DNA of 64,000 nt. It comes from JABDLO01 sp035327565. Its GTDB lineage: Bacteria > Bacteroidota > Bacteroidia > Chitinophagales > Saprospiraceae. The translations under genes and the position numbers were made by a program. The stretch's first letter is position 1. Every line of letters starts with the position of its first letter. Of the stretch, positions 36,022-45,577 are shown piece after piece. The notes under the pieces are model-generated. The model worked only from the letters and a program-made list of their open reading frames with translations, had not been told where the DNA came from and made no database searches. The stretch lies in assembly GCA_035327565.1 (NCBI GenBank), contig DAOLDB010000004.1:61344-125343 (forward strand), in the 5' to 3' direction.

Positions 36022-37956
36022 ATGATAACTATTACCCTGCCTGATGGCAGTATCAGGCAATTCGAAAAAGGAACAACTGCGATTGAAGTAGCTATGTCCA
36101 TCAGTGAAGGATTGGCAAGGAATGTTCTTGCGGCTTCAATTAATGGGGAGATTAGGGATGCTACCAGACCCATCCTGCAGGATGCAGTTTTAAAGCTGTA
36201 TACCTGGAATGACAATGAGGGAAAATCAACCTTTTGGCATAGCTCTGCACATTTGATGGCTGAAGCACTGGAATCATTGTATCCGGGAGTTAAGTTTGGT
36301 ATAGGCCCTCCCATTGAAAATGGGTTTTATTATGATGTGGATACAGGTGATGTAATACTGACCCCCGAAGATTTAGTCAAAGTGGAAAGTAAAATGCAGG
36401 AATTGGCGCGATTGAAAAATGAATTTATCAGAGAGGAAGTTTCGAAAACCTATGCCAGTGAATTTTTTAAAGAAAAAGGGGATGAATATAAGTTGGAATT
36501 GATTTCAGAGCTTGAAGATGGAACGATCACTTTCTATAAACAAGGTAACTTTACCGATTTGTGCAGGGGGCCTCATATACCAGATACAAGTTTTATCAAA
36601 GCAATAAAACTGACCAGCCTTGCAGGAGCTTATTGGCGAGGAGATGAAAAAAGAAAGCAATTGACCAGAATTTATGGAATTGCATTTCCTAAACAAAAGG
36701 AATTAAATGAATACCTCCACATGCTGGAGGAAGCCAAAAAAAGAGACCACAGAAAACTAGGCGCTGAATTGGAGCTATTCATGTTTTCAGAAAGGGTCGG
36801 TTCAGGGCTTCCCATATGGTTGCCCAAAGGTACTCTATTGAGGGAGCGTCTTCAAAACTTCCTGAGAGAAGAACAGGAAAAAAGGGGATACAAATTGGTG
36901 GTCACTCCCCATATCGGGCATAAGAACCTATATGTTACTTCCGGACATTATGCCAAATACGGTGAAGACAGCTTTAAGCCAATACACACACCTAGAGAAG
37001 GGGAGGAATTTTTACTTAAACCAATGAATTGTCCCCATCACTGTGAGATTTATGGTCATAGACCCCGATCCTATAAAGAGCTACCATTACGGATTGCAGA
37101 ATTTGGCACCGTATACCGATATGAACAAAGTGGTGAATTGCATGGTCTGTCCAGGGTTCGGGGCTTCACTCAGGATGATGCACATATCTTCTGCACTCCG
37201 GATCAGGTCAAAGAGGAATTTTTAAATGTACTTGATTTAACCACGGTTGTGATGAATAAAATGGGGTTCAGTGATTTTACCACTCAGATTTCATTGAGAG
37301 ATCCGAATCAACCTGAGAAATATATAGGAAGCAATGAAAACTGGGAAGCCGCTGAAAAAGCCATAATAGAAGCTGCAACCGAAGCAAAACTCAAAACGGT
37401 GACGGCATTGGGAGAAGCAGCTTTTTATGGTCCAAAACTCGATTTTATGATCAAGGATGCTTTGGGCAGAAAATGGCAATTGGGTACCATACAGATAGAC
37501 TATAATCTTCCTGATCGGTTTGAACTGGAATATATTGGCTCGGATAACAAAGCCCACAGACCGGTGATGATTCACAGGGCACCTTTTGGATCCATGGAGC
37601 GCTTTATTTCCATTTTGATCGAGCATACCGCTGGAAAATTTCCTCTTTGGCTTACACCGGAACAAGTTGCTATACTCCCGATGAATGACGAATTGATAGG
37701 ATATGCCTCACAAGTAGAAAACATACTGTTCCGGTCAGATATCCGGGGTTTTATTGATGACCGTACAGAAAGTATTGGTAAGAAAATCAGAGATGCGGAA
37801 TTGAAAAAAATTCCGTTCATGCTGATCCTGGGGAATAAGGAAGTAGATTCGCAAATCGTTTCGGTTCGAAGGCAGGGAGAAGGAGATTTGGGTATAATGA
37901 GCATTGATGAGTTTGTTGGTTTTTTTCAATCCATTCTTAATGCCAATATTGTTTAA
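36022..37956 (+). CDS. thrS: threonyl-tRNA synthetase
   Basis: This enzyme charges tRNA-Thr. The 644-residue protein has an N-terminal TGS domain (MITITLPDGSIRQFEKGTTA), an editing domain with HSSAHLMAEAL and the later GNFTDLCRGPHI, a class II catalytic core (LLKPMNCPHHCEIY, YRYEQSGELHGLSRVRGFTQDDAHIF, PVMIHRAPFGSMERF), and a C-terminal anticodon-binding domain. ATG 36022 matches the family N-terminus and has AAGG upstream; ATG 36007 adds five residues, and the frame is open from TTG 35947. Its 3' end overlaps the next gene by 17 bases. Confidence 0.97.
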   Translation: MITITLPDGSIRQFEKGTTAIEVAMSISEGLARNVLAASINGEIRDATRPILQDAVLKLYTWNDNEGKSTFWHSSAHLMAEALESLYPGVKFGIGPPIENGFYYDVDTGDVILTPEDLVKVESKMQELARLKNEFIREEVSKTYASEFFKEKGDEYKLELISELEDGTITFYKQGNFTDLCRGPHIPDTSFIKAIKLTSLAGAYWRGDEKRKQLTRIYGIAFPKQKELNEYLHMLEEAKKRDHRKLGAELELFMFSERVGSGLPIWLPKGTLLRERLQNFLREEQEKRGYKLVVTPHIGHKNLYVTSGHYAKYGEDSFKPIHTPREGEEFLLKPMNCPHHCEIYGHRPRSYKELPLRIAEFGTVYRYEQSGELHGLSRVRGFTQDDAHIFCTPDQVKEEFLNVLDLTTVVMNKMGFSDFTTQISLRDPNQPEKYIGSNENWEAAEKAIIEAATEAKLKTVTALGEAAFYGPKLDFMIKDALGRKWQLGTIQIDYNLPDRFELEYIGSDNKAHRPVMIHRAPFGSMERFISILIEHTAGKFPLWLTPEQVAILPMNDELIGYASQVENILFRSDIRGFIDDRTESIGKKIRDAELKKIPFMLILGNKEVDSQIVSVRRQGEGDLGIMSIDEFVGFFQSILNANIV

Positions 37957-40045
37957 AAAGTTTTTATCGGATATTTCAGGTAAGAGGTTCAGGATAATAG
38001 TATTACTGTCAGTCCTGATCTCCATTACTTTTATGGCATGTGAAGAAAGACACATACCCGTTAAGGGAATGATCATAAATTCAAACATTTCTTTAAAGAA
38101 AGGCAACTATATTTTTCATCCTTTAACAAGAGGAGATGAACCGGTCATAACCATCACCGGAGAAAATCTGATCCTTGATTTTGAAGGGATTTATTTGTCT
38201 GGTGATTCTTTGGGTTTGTACCCTGAGACATTTACCGGCACAGCCATTTCAATTATCAATGCCCGTAATGTGGTACTGAAGAACCTCAATATCAGAGGCT
38301 TTAAAGTAGCCATATATGCTGAAAATACACGAAACCTTACCATTGAAAACAGTAATTTCAGCTATAATTATCGTCCAAAATTATTCAGTGTCAGAGAAAG
38401 GGAAGATTTTGCCGATTGGCTAAGTTATCACCAGAATGAAGAGGATGAATGGCTTCGATTTGGTGCCGGCATCTATCTGAAGAATTGCCCTCAGGCAAAA
38501 ATCCTTGGAAATACCATCATGCAGAATCAAAACGGATTGCTATTGGTGAAGACCGATTCCTCAGAAATTTACAATAATATTTTTGCTTTTAACTCGGGAC
38601 TGGGCTTAGGTCTTTACAGATCTTCACACAACCGGATTTTACATAATTGCCTGGATTTCAATGTGCGAGGGCATAGTGAAGGCTTTTACAGACGAGGTCA
38701 GGATTCAGCAGGTGCGCTGTTTTACGAACAGAGCTCACACAATTATTTTTGCTACAATTCAGCAAAACATTCAGGGGATGGATTCTTTTTATGGGCAGGT
38801 AATGAAACCATAGATTCCGGTGAAGGAGGGTGCAATCATAACATCATAGCATTTAATGATTTTTCTTATGCTCCCACCAATGGAGTTGAAGTTACTTTCA
38901 GTTCAAATATTATCATCGGAAATACAATGAAAGAGTGCAGATATGGGGTTTGGGGAGGATATAGTTTCTTTACAATTATTGCCAAAAACGATTTTGATAA
39001 CAATGATTTCGGTGTAGCCATTGAAAATGGCCATGACAATGCTATTGTTTATAATACTTTTTCAGGAGATAAGACAGGGATAAAATTATGGGAGCGAGTT
39101 ACTCAACCATCTGATTGGGCTTTTGCCATGATAAGAGATGTCCGGTCAAGGAATTACCGGTTGGGGTACAATACGTTTATTGATGTCAATAAGCCTTTTG
39201 ATATTGAAAATACTCATCCTTTTGATACCTTTAACCATGTTTCTCTTAACTATAGTATTCCGGATCCCTTGCCGGAAGGGCTCAATGCCATAGAGTACCA
39301 TGATTGGAAGGGAACGGACAAAATCCGGATGAATGAATATGGCCCCTATAACTACAGGTATCCTCATATTTGGCTGATCAGAATTGAAGGTGACCGTTAT
39401 ATTCTGTGGGTAGGTGGAGAAAGTGGATCATGGAAACTATCGAATGTTAAGGGTTTTCAATATTCTGACACCCTTACGGGAAATGTAGGGGATACATTAA
39501 CATTGATCAGACAGTCGGGAAAAGATTACTTATTTCTTGAATTACAATATATTGGAGATCCTTTTACTGATCAATTTGGATTTGTAAGAGAGTCGGGACA
39601 CCTCTTTCATTTTGACAGGTATGAGAAAGAATTCGTATGGACATCATCAATTTATAGTTTTTCTCCGGAAACAGACCCTGTGAATGATAAAGATTTGTTT
39701 GAAAAATTGATTGAAGAGAGGCCATTGTACCAAACGCAGAGTAAGGAATTGTATTTTGCCTGGTGGGGATCTCCTTTTCCCAATGTCCCTGCCGACTATT
39801 TTGCCACCATTCACACCACTGAAAATTTTTTTGAAGAAGGTCTGTATGAAATATCTTTAACCGGTGACGATGGATTTCGACTATATGTTGATGGACGACT
39901 GGTGATAGAGGAATGGCGAAGGCAGGAACCATTGAACAGCAACGTGAACATTAAACTAGGGGGCAGACATCAATTTGAAATACATCATTTTGAACATACC
40001 GGATTTAGCACGATCGACTTTAAAATCAGAAAAATGCATCCATGA
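37940..40045 (+). CDS. NosD-like beta-helix lipoprotein with C-terminal PA14 domain
   Basis: The 701-residue product has a lipoprotein signal ending FMAC (about Cys34). A right-handed parallel beta-helix runs about 60-440, made of short strands with repeated N-I-I-x-N ladder motifs (ILGNTIMQNQNGLLL, NIIIGNTMKECRYGVWGG), like NosD/periplasmic copper-binding or carbohydrate-active beta-helix proteins. A less clear middle region is followed by a PA14 domain (about 600-701; YEISLTGDDGFRLYVDGRLV). PA14 and beta-helix both suggest carbohydrate binding or cleavage, but no catalytic residues could be assigned. It begins inside the end of thrS. The frame is open from 37904; ATG 37940 starts the signal region. 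Confidence 0.8.
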   Translation: MPILFKKFLSDISGKRFRIIVLLSVLISITFMACEERHIPVKGMIINSNISLKKGNYIFHPLTRGDEPVITITGENLILDFEGIYLSGDSLGLYPETFTGTAISIINARNVVLKNLNIRGFKVAIYAENTRNLTIENSNFSYNYRPKLFSVREREDFADWLSYHQNEEDEWLRFGAGIYLKNCPQAKILGNTIMQNQNGLLLVKTDSSEIYNNIFAFNSGLGLGLYRSSHNRILHNCLDFNVRGHSEGFYRRGQDSAGALFYEQSSHNYFCYNSAKHSGDGFFLWAGNETIDSGEGGCNHNIIAFNDFSYAPTNGVEVTFSSNIIIGNTMKECRYGVWGGYSFFTIIAKNDFDNNDFGVAIENGHDNAIVYNTFSGDKTGIKLWERVTQPSDWAFAMIRDVRSRNYRLGYNTFIDVNKPFDIENTHPFDTFNHVSLNYSIPDPLPEGLNAIEYHDWKGTDKIRMNEYGPYNYRYPHIWLIRIEGDRYILWVGGESGSWKLSNVKGFQYSDTLTGNVGDTLTLIRQSGKDYLFLELQYIGDPFTDQFGFVRESGHLFHFDRYEKEFVWTSSIYSFSPETDPVNDKDLFEKLIEERPLYQTQSKELYFAWWGSPFPNVPADYFATIHTTENFFEEGLYEISLTGDDGFRLYVDGRLVIEEWRRQEPLNSNVNIKLGGRHQFEIHHFEHTGFSTIDFKIRKMHP

Positions 40046-40083
40046 ATATGTTTTTATCTCACTATGGGATGATGCCGGACTGA

Positions 40084-43000
40084 TCAAAAATCAGTACCTA
40101 AAGCGAGGTAAAAAATGGGTTTCTGTATTCTTCTGGTTTCAATTCCCCACGCATAATCCAGCTTCAGAGAATACCCAAACAGTTTGGATCGCAATCCAAA
40201 TCCATAACCCATGACGAGAGGATCTCGGAAGTAATCGATTTTTACAGTGATGGTAGGTGGACTCTCAATGGTTTGGGTATTGATGGGATTATCCGGACTG
40301 AATGGACTCCATCCATGCCAGGCTGTACCGGCATCAAAAAAACCAACAATTTGAAAATTACGTAAAAAATTGGATCTTAAGTTTCTGCCATAAAAATATT
40401 TAAACATTGGAAAACGGAACTCAGTATTGATCAAAGCATACGTTGCGCCGTTTCGAATATTAAAATTAAAGCCTCTCATTTGGACTGCAGCAGTTTTATA
40501 AGCAAAGGAATCGTCCTCAGGAGTGGGGATGTTTTCATCAAATCGCTGTATTACCCAACCATTGACACCACCAAGAAAATACATCATTTTTTCTGAACCA
40601 AAGGAGGTTGCCCCGGCTCCACGTAATGCAATGATGCTATGGTTGAGCACAGGGATATAATGCCTGGCATCAAACCCAAGAATGGTAGTAAACCCCTCAT
40701 TCGGTTTAATGTTTATACCATCAACCAATTCAAAATTAAATCGATTGATTACTTCTGCATATCCTTTATAACGGGTGCCATGACGGATATTTTCCTCTAT
40801 ATTTATGGTATTGTCAAAAATGTATTCTACACGTAAGCCAAGTCTTTTTTCATTGACAACCGGCTCCTGAAATGAGACATTCTCCGATGATTGAAAAAAT
40901 AAACGGTCAAACCTTAAAGTGGCTGTTGCCCTGATACTTCTATAAATATCAAAGGGGTATTTTGCCTGATACATACCTAAAAGGGTGTTTTTTTTCGATC
41001 GTTGGCTTGGGAAAATTCTATCATTAGAAAAATCGGTATGTACCCTTCTATACAAGGCGTATCGTCTGTCAATCAATTTTTTCCTGTCATCAAAGATTAA
41101 ATAGTATTCAGAGCCGTCAAAAGTAGTAGGAATTCTGACCCCTGCTTCAATCACATAGTCTTCTAGTAAATCTTTAACAGTTCCTTTTAACAAAATACCC
41201 AATGGGTTGATATTCAGCTGATCAGGATTTCCAATAAAAGATTCAAGACCTTCAAAGAGCACCTGGTTGTCCACACGGGTACTGATATCGTCAATTCTGA
41301 AGGTAAGCCTGGATGCTGTCACTCTTGCTGAATTAAACCTGATCACCTCACGATCCTCCAGGGCAAGAATATTTGTACTTGGAAAAAGATTTCTTACAAA
41401 GGTATTAGTTGATTTTTCATCCTTTAGTTCAGGCAAATAATCAGGATCATCAAAGATTGTAACAAATTTATATTCCTCTTTTATTTCTTCATCTTCTGTC
41501 AGTTCTTCCAATAAAGGGATGAGTATCTCATCCTGGTGAATACTTCGTCGAAAAGGTGTAGGAGAAGTGCGTACCATTTTTTCCCATTCCTTTTCCATTG
41601 CAAATACACGATAGGCTCCGTTGATATATTTCATCATGACTAGCAGATCACTATCAGGTACTGCATGATGTAATATTAGGTTTCTATTCAGATTAGTAAT
41701 AGGGTAAGTTCGTTCAGAGAAAGGATCAATAACATATGTATTTAACATTCCACTGCGGTCACCGATATAAATGATCTTTTTATCTTTTCCTGCCACAAAT
41801 GGCATTCTGGCATTTTCTTCAGAGTTTTGAGTCAGTCTTTGTAAACTTTTATTCTTGTCCTGCAATTCATAGAAAAAAATATCAAACTTTTCCAATGGCA
41901 AAACGGTGTCCAGATTTTCAGGCTGGATGTCATTGCGATTACGGTTTGATGAAAACAAAACGCCCTTTGTTCCATTGAACTCTGCCACCACTGCATCAAG
42001 ATCATTGTAGAAATCATCGGTAATGGCATCATAGGTTCTAAATCTTGCATTGTATTTACCAATATTTGAAAATCCATTGATGCTGGCGGAAACCACATAA
42101 TGTATGTCATCCAAGTAACTTAATGAATATAATCTTTGGATCATTTCAGGCATCGATTGCTCTTCAAATTCGTTAGTAGCTATATCAATTTTACGCAAGT
42201 ATATTATATCACGACGTTCATAGGCCATGGTTATGGTTCGATTGTCAGGATGCCACGTTATGAGTGGGTAATTATAATCTGTTTCCTGGACTGCATTTTT
42301 ATGGCCCATTCTGAACAACATTTTCTCGGTGCCTGACTCAAGGTCTTTTACCCATACCCTATATCTTCCGATTTCATTTTCAGCATATGCCAGAAATTTT
42401 CCATTGGGGCTTAACCGGATGATACTAATCGGATCATATTTTCTATTTTTTAGTTTGAGCTGGCTCTCCTCAGGTAATGAAACATATCTGTTTCTCTCCG
42501 AACCAAAGTAATCCCTGTAATACCTGGACCAACCTTCAAATACTGTAGCCTGACTTTCTGACAGTACATATATAAAACTCTCTTTCATGTCCCTGGATAT
42601 TTTAGTCAGGTATAGTAAGTTGGGAATAGCGGAAGGGCTGTAAAATTCACTGATATAGTGCCAAAGTGAATGTCCGGCTACACGGGGATGATCTTCTGAC
42701 AATTTATTAAAATCCAGGTACTTATCATTTCGCTCCAATATGTCTCTGAGTTCATCTTCAATAAAGTGATCCCAGGGCGAACCTGCGTAGGCAATGATGC
42801 CTTCTTTATACCAGTCAGGAACTTCACTCTGTACTGAGCTTTGCATCATTTCCTGAAAATTAGAACCAAACAGCATGGAGTGGAGATACACTCCGGCTAC
42901 ACCCCTTCTGATCTGTAATTTCAGGTTTTGATGGTTACCGTCAAAATAAACAAACATCTTATTTCCAATGATGGTAGTCTCCTCAGCCCTACTTGTCCAA

Positions 43001-43326
43001 ATGTCATCATTTCCAATATTTGATTGCTTATTATCCGTAATATCCAGATATACAAAAATTTGAATTTTATCGTTCATTCTGTGCTCCATGATGCTTTGCA
43101 CATCCTGATGGTAATATTCTGCTATGGGAATGACAAGACGGGCAACGTTTCTTGCTTTTCCATACCAATGGACAATAAAATTTTCTGTTTCATATTTATC
43201 CCATTTTCTGAAATCATCATGAAATTGAACCCTGTTTTTTCCAAAAGCAGTTTCAATACTTTGGGAGCGTAATCCCATAGTTATAAATATGAAGACCAGA
43301 GAAAATATTAATTTGCCTGCAGGCAT
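40084..43326 (-). CDS. peptidase MA-like/TolB-propeller/BamA-like barrel fusion
   Basis: The 1080-residue protein has a signal peptide (about 1-22). A peptidase MA-like region (about 35-240) keeps VPDWYKEGIIAY but has lost the HExxH zinc motif, with LQIRRGVAGVYLH in its place. A TolB/WD40-like propeller lies at about 300-600 (RLSPNGKFLAYAENE, VLFSSNRNRND). A C-terminal barrel of the Omp85/surface-antigen type (about 760-1080) ends in an aromatic residue (YLALGTDF). It is expected in the outer membrane with the rest in the periplasm. Function unknown; the family occurs in Bacteroidota. It is convergent with the PA14 gene and divergent from the Nramp-like gene. Confidence 0.75.
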   Translation of the reverse strand: MPAGKLIFSLVFIFITMGLRSQSIETAFGKNRVQFHDDFRKWDKYETENFIVHWYGKARNVARLVIPIAEYYHQDVQSIMEHRMNDKIQIFVYLDITDNKQSNIGNDDIWTSRAEETTIIGNKMFVYFDGNHQNLKLQIRRGVAGVYLHSMLFGSNFQEMMQSSVQSEVPDWYKEGIIAYAGSPWDHFIEDELRDILERNDKYLDFNKLSEDHPRVAGHSLWHYISEFYSPSAIPNLLYLTKISRDMKESFIYVLSESQATVFEGWSRYYRDYFGSERNRYVSLPEESQLKLKNRKYDPISIIRLSPNGKFLAYAENEIGRYRVWVKDLESGTEKMLFRMGHKNAVQETDYNYPLITWHPDNRTITMAYERRDIIYLRKIDIATNEFEEQSMPEMIQRLYSLSYLDDIHYVVSASINGFSNIGKYNARFRTYDAITDDFYNDLDAVVAEFNGTKGVLFSSNRNRNDIQPENLDTVLPLEKFDIFFYELQDKNKSLQRLTQNSEENARMPFVAGKDKKIIYIGDRSGMLNTYVIDPFSERTYPITNLNRNLILHHAVPDSDLLVMMKYINGAYRVFAMEKEWEKMVRTSPTPFRRSIHQDEILIPLLEELTEDEEIKEEYKFVTIFDDPDYLPELKDEKSTNTFVRNLFPSTNILALEDREVIRFNSARVTASRLTFRIDDISTRVDNQVLFEGLESFIGNPDQLNINPLGILLKGTVKDLLEDYVIEAGVRIPTTFDGSEYYLIFDDRKKLIDRRYALYRRVHTDFSNDRIFPSQRSKKNTLLGMYQAKYPFDIYRSIRATATLRFDRLFFQSSENVSFQEPVVNEKRLGLRVEYIFDNTINIEENIRHGTRYKGYAEVINRFNFELVDGINIKPNEGFTTILGFDARHYIPVLNHSIIALRGAGATSFGSEKMMYFLGGVNGWVIQRFDENIPTPEDDSFAYKTAAVQMRGFNFNIRNGATYALINTEFRFPMFKYFYGRNLRSNFLRNFQIVGFFDAGTAWHGWSPFSPDNPINTQTIESPPTITVKIDYFRDPLVMGYGFGLRSKLFGYSLKLDYAWGIETRRIQKPIFYLALGTDF

Positions 43327-43396
43327 ATAATCCGGGTATATTTACAATGAAAAATAATACTTTTATTTGATATTATTATAAACAATTAATGAATCC

Positions 43397-43408
43397 CGGT
43401 CATGACCG
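43397..43408. promoter_or_regulatory. perfect 12-bp palindrome before the Nramp/pxp operon
   Basis: CGGTCATGACCG is its own reverse complement. It lies in the divergent gap, 10 bases upstream of a TAnnTTTG-like sequence (TCTCTTTG, 43419-43426), where an operator would overlap the -33 region. Confidence 0.4.
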
Positions 43409-43515
43409 AAAAGAAGAATCTCTTTGCTTACCATTCGGAGAAACCTATAGAAGCATTAAATCCTATTCTTATAATAAACGTTCCCCAAATTGCATAGTTG
43501 CCTAATAGATGTCAA

Positions 43516-44703
43516 ATGAAAAAGTTTAGCTTTGGTCCCGCCACCCTCGTTGCTGCTGCATTTATAGGACCGGGAACCGTAACGGTGTGTACGTTGGCCG
43601 GATCAAATTATGGATTCACACTCTTATGGGCGCTTTTGTTCTCAATTGCTACTACCATTATACTGCAGGAAATGGCTGCACGTCTTGGTTTCTTTACTAA
43701 GTCGGGTTTAGGACAGGTTTTGCGTAAAGAATTACAGCATCCCTGGGTACGAATATTTGGCATTGTGTTGGTGCTTTCGGCAATAGTTATCGGAAATGCT
43801 GCATATGAAGCCGGCAATATAAGTGGAGCGGTATTAGGGGCATCTCCGTTGTTTGGAGAAATTTTCAACCGGCAATGGATATGTATATCTATTGCCGCCA
43901 TAGCCTTTGTTATTTTATATATTGGCAAGTACAAGTGGATCGAGCGATCAATGGTCGCTTTGGTCATTGTGATGAGCTTGTGTTTTCTGGTGACTGCAAT
44001 TTTGACGAAACCAGATATTTCCTCCATTATAAAGGGATTGTTTATCCCTCGCATCGACAATTCTAACCTGCTGATAATTATGGCGCTGATAGGAACTACC
44101 GTTGTTCCTTATAATTTGTTTCTACACGCATCATTGGTCAATGAAAAGTGGAAAAATACAGACATTAAAAGTATTCGAAAAGATACCTTTCTTTCCATCA
44201 TTTTGGGGGGTATAATTTCTATGGCTGTTTTGGTATGTGCTGGCGCCACCCAAGGTCAGGCCATAGAATCGGCACAGGATATGGCAAGAGGATTAGAACC
44301 CCTACTGGGAAAATTTGCAATAACAACCATTTCGACAGGCCTTTTTGCTGCAGGAATTACTTCAGCGATAACGGCACCATTGGCTGCGGCATATGCAGCA
44401 ACTGGTATATTAGGTTTAAAAAACAATACACGATCCCGTTCTTTTCGCCTGATATGGATGCTTATATTATTCAGTGGGTTATTTTTTTCTCTACAGAAAA
44501 TCAATCCTGTGCAAATCATCCATTTTGCTCAAATTGCCAATGCAATATTGCTTCCATTGATAGCTACTTTTTTAATATGGGTTGTCAATCGAAGGTCGTC
44601 GATGAATGAATATGTAAATAAAACATGGCAAAATGCTCTTGGCATCATGGTAGTAGCCATTACCATTGCCTTATCAGTAAAAAGTTTTCTGTTGATTTTT
44701 TAA
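43516..44703 (+). CDS. Nramp-family transporter without canonical metal ligands
   Basis: The 395-residue, roughly 11-TM protein aligns with Nramp/MntH through SFGPATLVAAAFIGPGTVT. The TM1 metal motif DPGN reads GPGT (residues 18-21), and the TM6 MPH motif reads VPY (about 197-199, in TTVVPYNLFLHASL). Asp, Asn and Met ligands of known Mn/Fe transporters are therefore all absent. It lies directly before pxpABC; in Bacillus subtilis the Nramp-like ycsG sits in the equivalent ycsF-kipI-kipA cluster. It probably moves something linked to 5-oxoproline metabolism (inference) and should not be named mntH. The frame opens at TTG 43498; ATG 43516 was chosen. Confidence 0.85.
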   Translation: MKKFSFGPATLVAAAFIGPGTVTVCTLAGSNYGFTLLWALLFSIATTIILQEMAARLGFFTKSGLGQVLRKELQHPWVRIFGIVLVLSAIVIGNAAYEAGNISGAVLGASPLFGEIFNRQWICISIAAIAFVILYIGKYKWIERSMVALVIVMSLCFLVTAILTKPDISSIIKGLFIPRIDNSNLLIIMALIGTTVVPYNLFLHASLVNEKWKNTDIKSIRKDTFLSIILGGIISMAVLVCAGATQGQAIESAQDMARGLEPLLGKFAITTISTGLFAAGITSAITAPLAAAYAATGILGLKNNTRSRSFRLIWMLILFSGLFFSLQKINPVQIIHFAQIANAILLPLIATFLIWVVNRRSSMNEYVNKTWQNALGIMVVAITIALSVKSFLLIF

Positions 44704-44809
44704 ATGGATTATTTTTAGTTTTTCAGTTGAAAAAGAGCATGTTTATAAAAACATTTTATATGTACCCAATTCCCTCATACATTATTGACTTTATTTAATA
44801 ATAATCTAT

Positions 44810-45568
44810 ATGATGCAATTAAGGACCATTGATCTGAACTGCGACATGGGGGAATCTTATGGTAGGTTTTCCATAGGGAATGATTTAGAAATATTACCAT
44901 TCATTTCCAGTTGCAATATCGCCTGTGGTTATCATGGCGGTGATCCAACGTCTATTATCCAAATAATGGACGTCGCAGGAAAGTCCAGTAAAAAATTGGG
45001 GGCTCATCCATCTTATCCGGATTTTATGGGTTTTGGAAGGAGAAGTATGCAAGTTTCTCCTTTTGACTTGTATTCCATGATATTATATCAGGTTGGGGCA
45101 CTGATGTCTGTGGCTGGTTCCCTGAATTCGAGACTTCATCATGTGAAACCGCATGGCGCTTTGTATCATGACTTAGGAAAGGATGAGAATAGCGCGCAAG
45201 CATTTTGTGAAGCGATTCATGCATTGGATCCAAAACTCATCATTTATGCTTTTCCGGATAGTCTTCTTTCCAAAATAGCTGCCGAACGGGGACTTACCTG
45301 CTACAGAGAAGGATTTGCAGACAGAAAATATCTGGATAATGGTACTTTGATGGATCGAAACTTACCAGGTTCTGTTATTCATGACCCTCAAAGTGCAGCA
45401 ATACAGGCCCTCCATATGGTTAAGGAGGGTTGGGTAAGCAGTAATACCGGGAAAAGAATACCCATTCAGGTGGATACATTGTGTATCCATGGAGATACGA
45501 AAGGGGCAATTGACATTGCCAAGGAAGTATCATCGATATTGTCAGAAAAAGGGATTGTGATTCAGTAA
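44810..45568 (+). CDS. pxpA: 5-oxoprolinase subunit A (LamB/YcsF family)
   Basis: PxpA with PxpB and PxpC forms the ATP-dependent 5-oxoprolinase that opens 5-oxoproline (pyroglutamate) to glutamate. The 252-residue protein starts MMQLRTIDLNCDMGESYG. It carries the family blocks SSCNIACGYHGGDP, GAHPSYPDFMGFGRR, HVKPHGALYHDL, EGFADRKYLDNGTL and DTLCIHGDTKGA. It lies 106 bases after the Nramp-like gene and 9 bases before pxpB, in one operon. Confidence 0.96.
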   Translation: MMQLRTIDLNCDMGESYGRFSIGNDLEILPFISSCNIACGYHGGDPTSIIQIMDVAGKSSKKLGAHPSYPDFMGFGRRSMQVSPFDLYSMILYQVGALMSVAGSLNSRLHHVKPHGALYHDLGKDENSAQAFCEAIHALDPKLIIYAFPDSLLSKIAAERGLTCYREGFADRKYLDNGTLMDRNLPGSVIHDPQSAAIQALHMVKEGWVSSNTGKRIPIQVDTLCIHGDTKGAIDIAKEVSSILSEKGIVIQ

Positions 45569-45577
45569 TCAATCATT

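Noticed and set aside
36022..37956. Possible T-box or threonine leader control before thrS
   Set aside because: The leader between promoter and start is only about 30 bases, too short for such a structure.
43516..44703. Manganese transporter MntH controlled by the DtxR-type regulator
   Set aside because: The metal ligands are missing and the gene is in the pxp operon 32 kb away.
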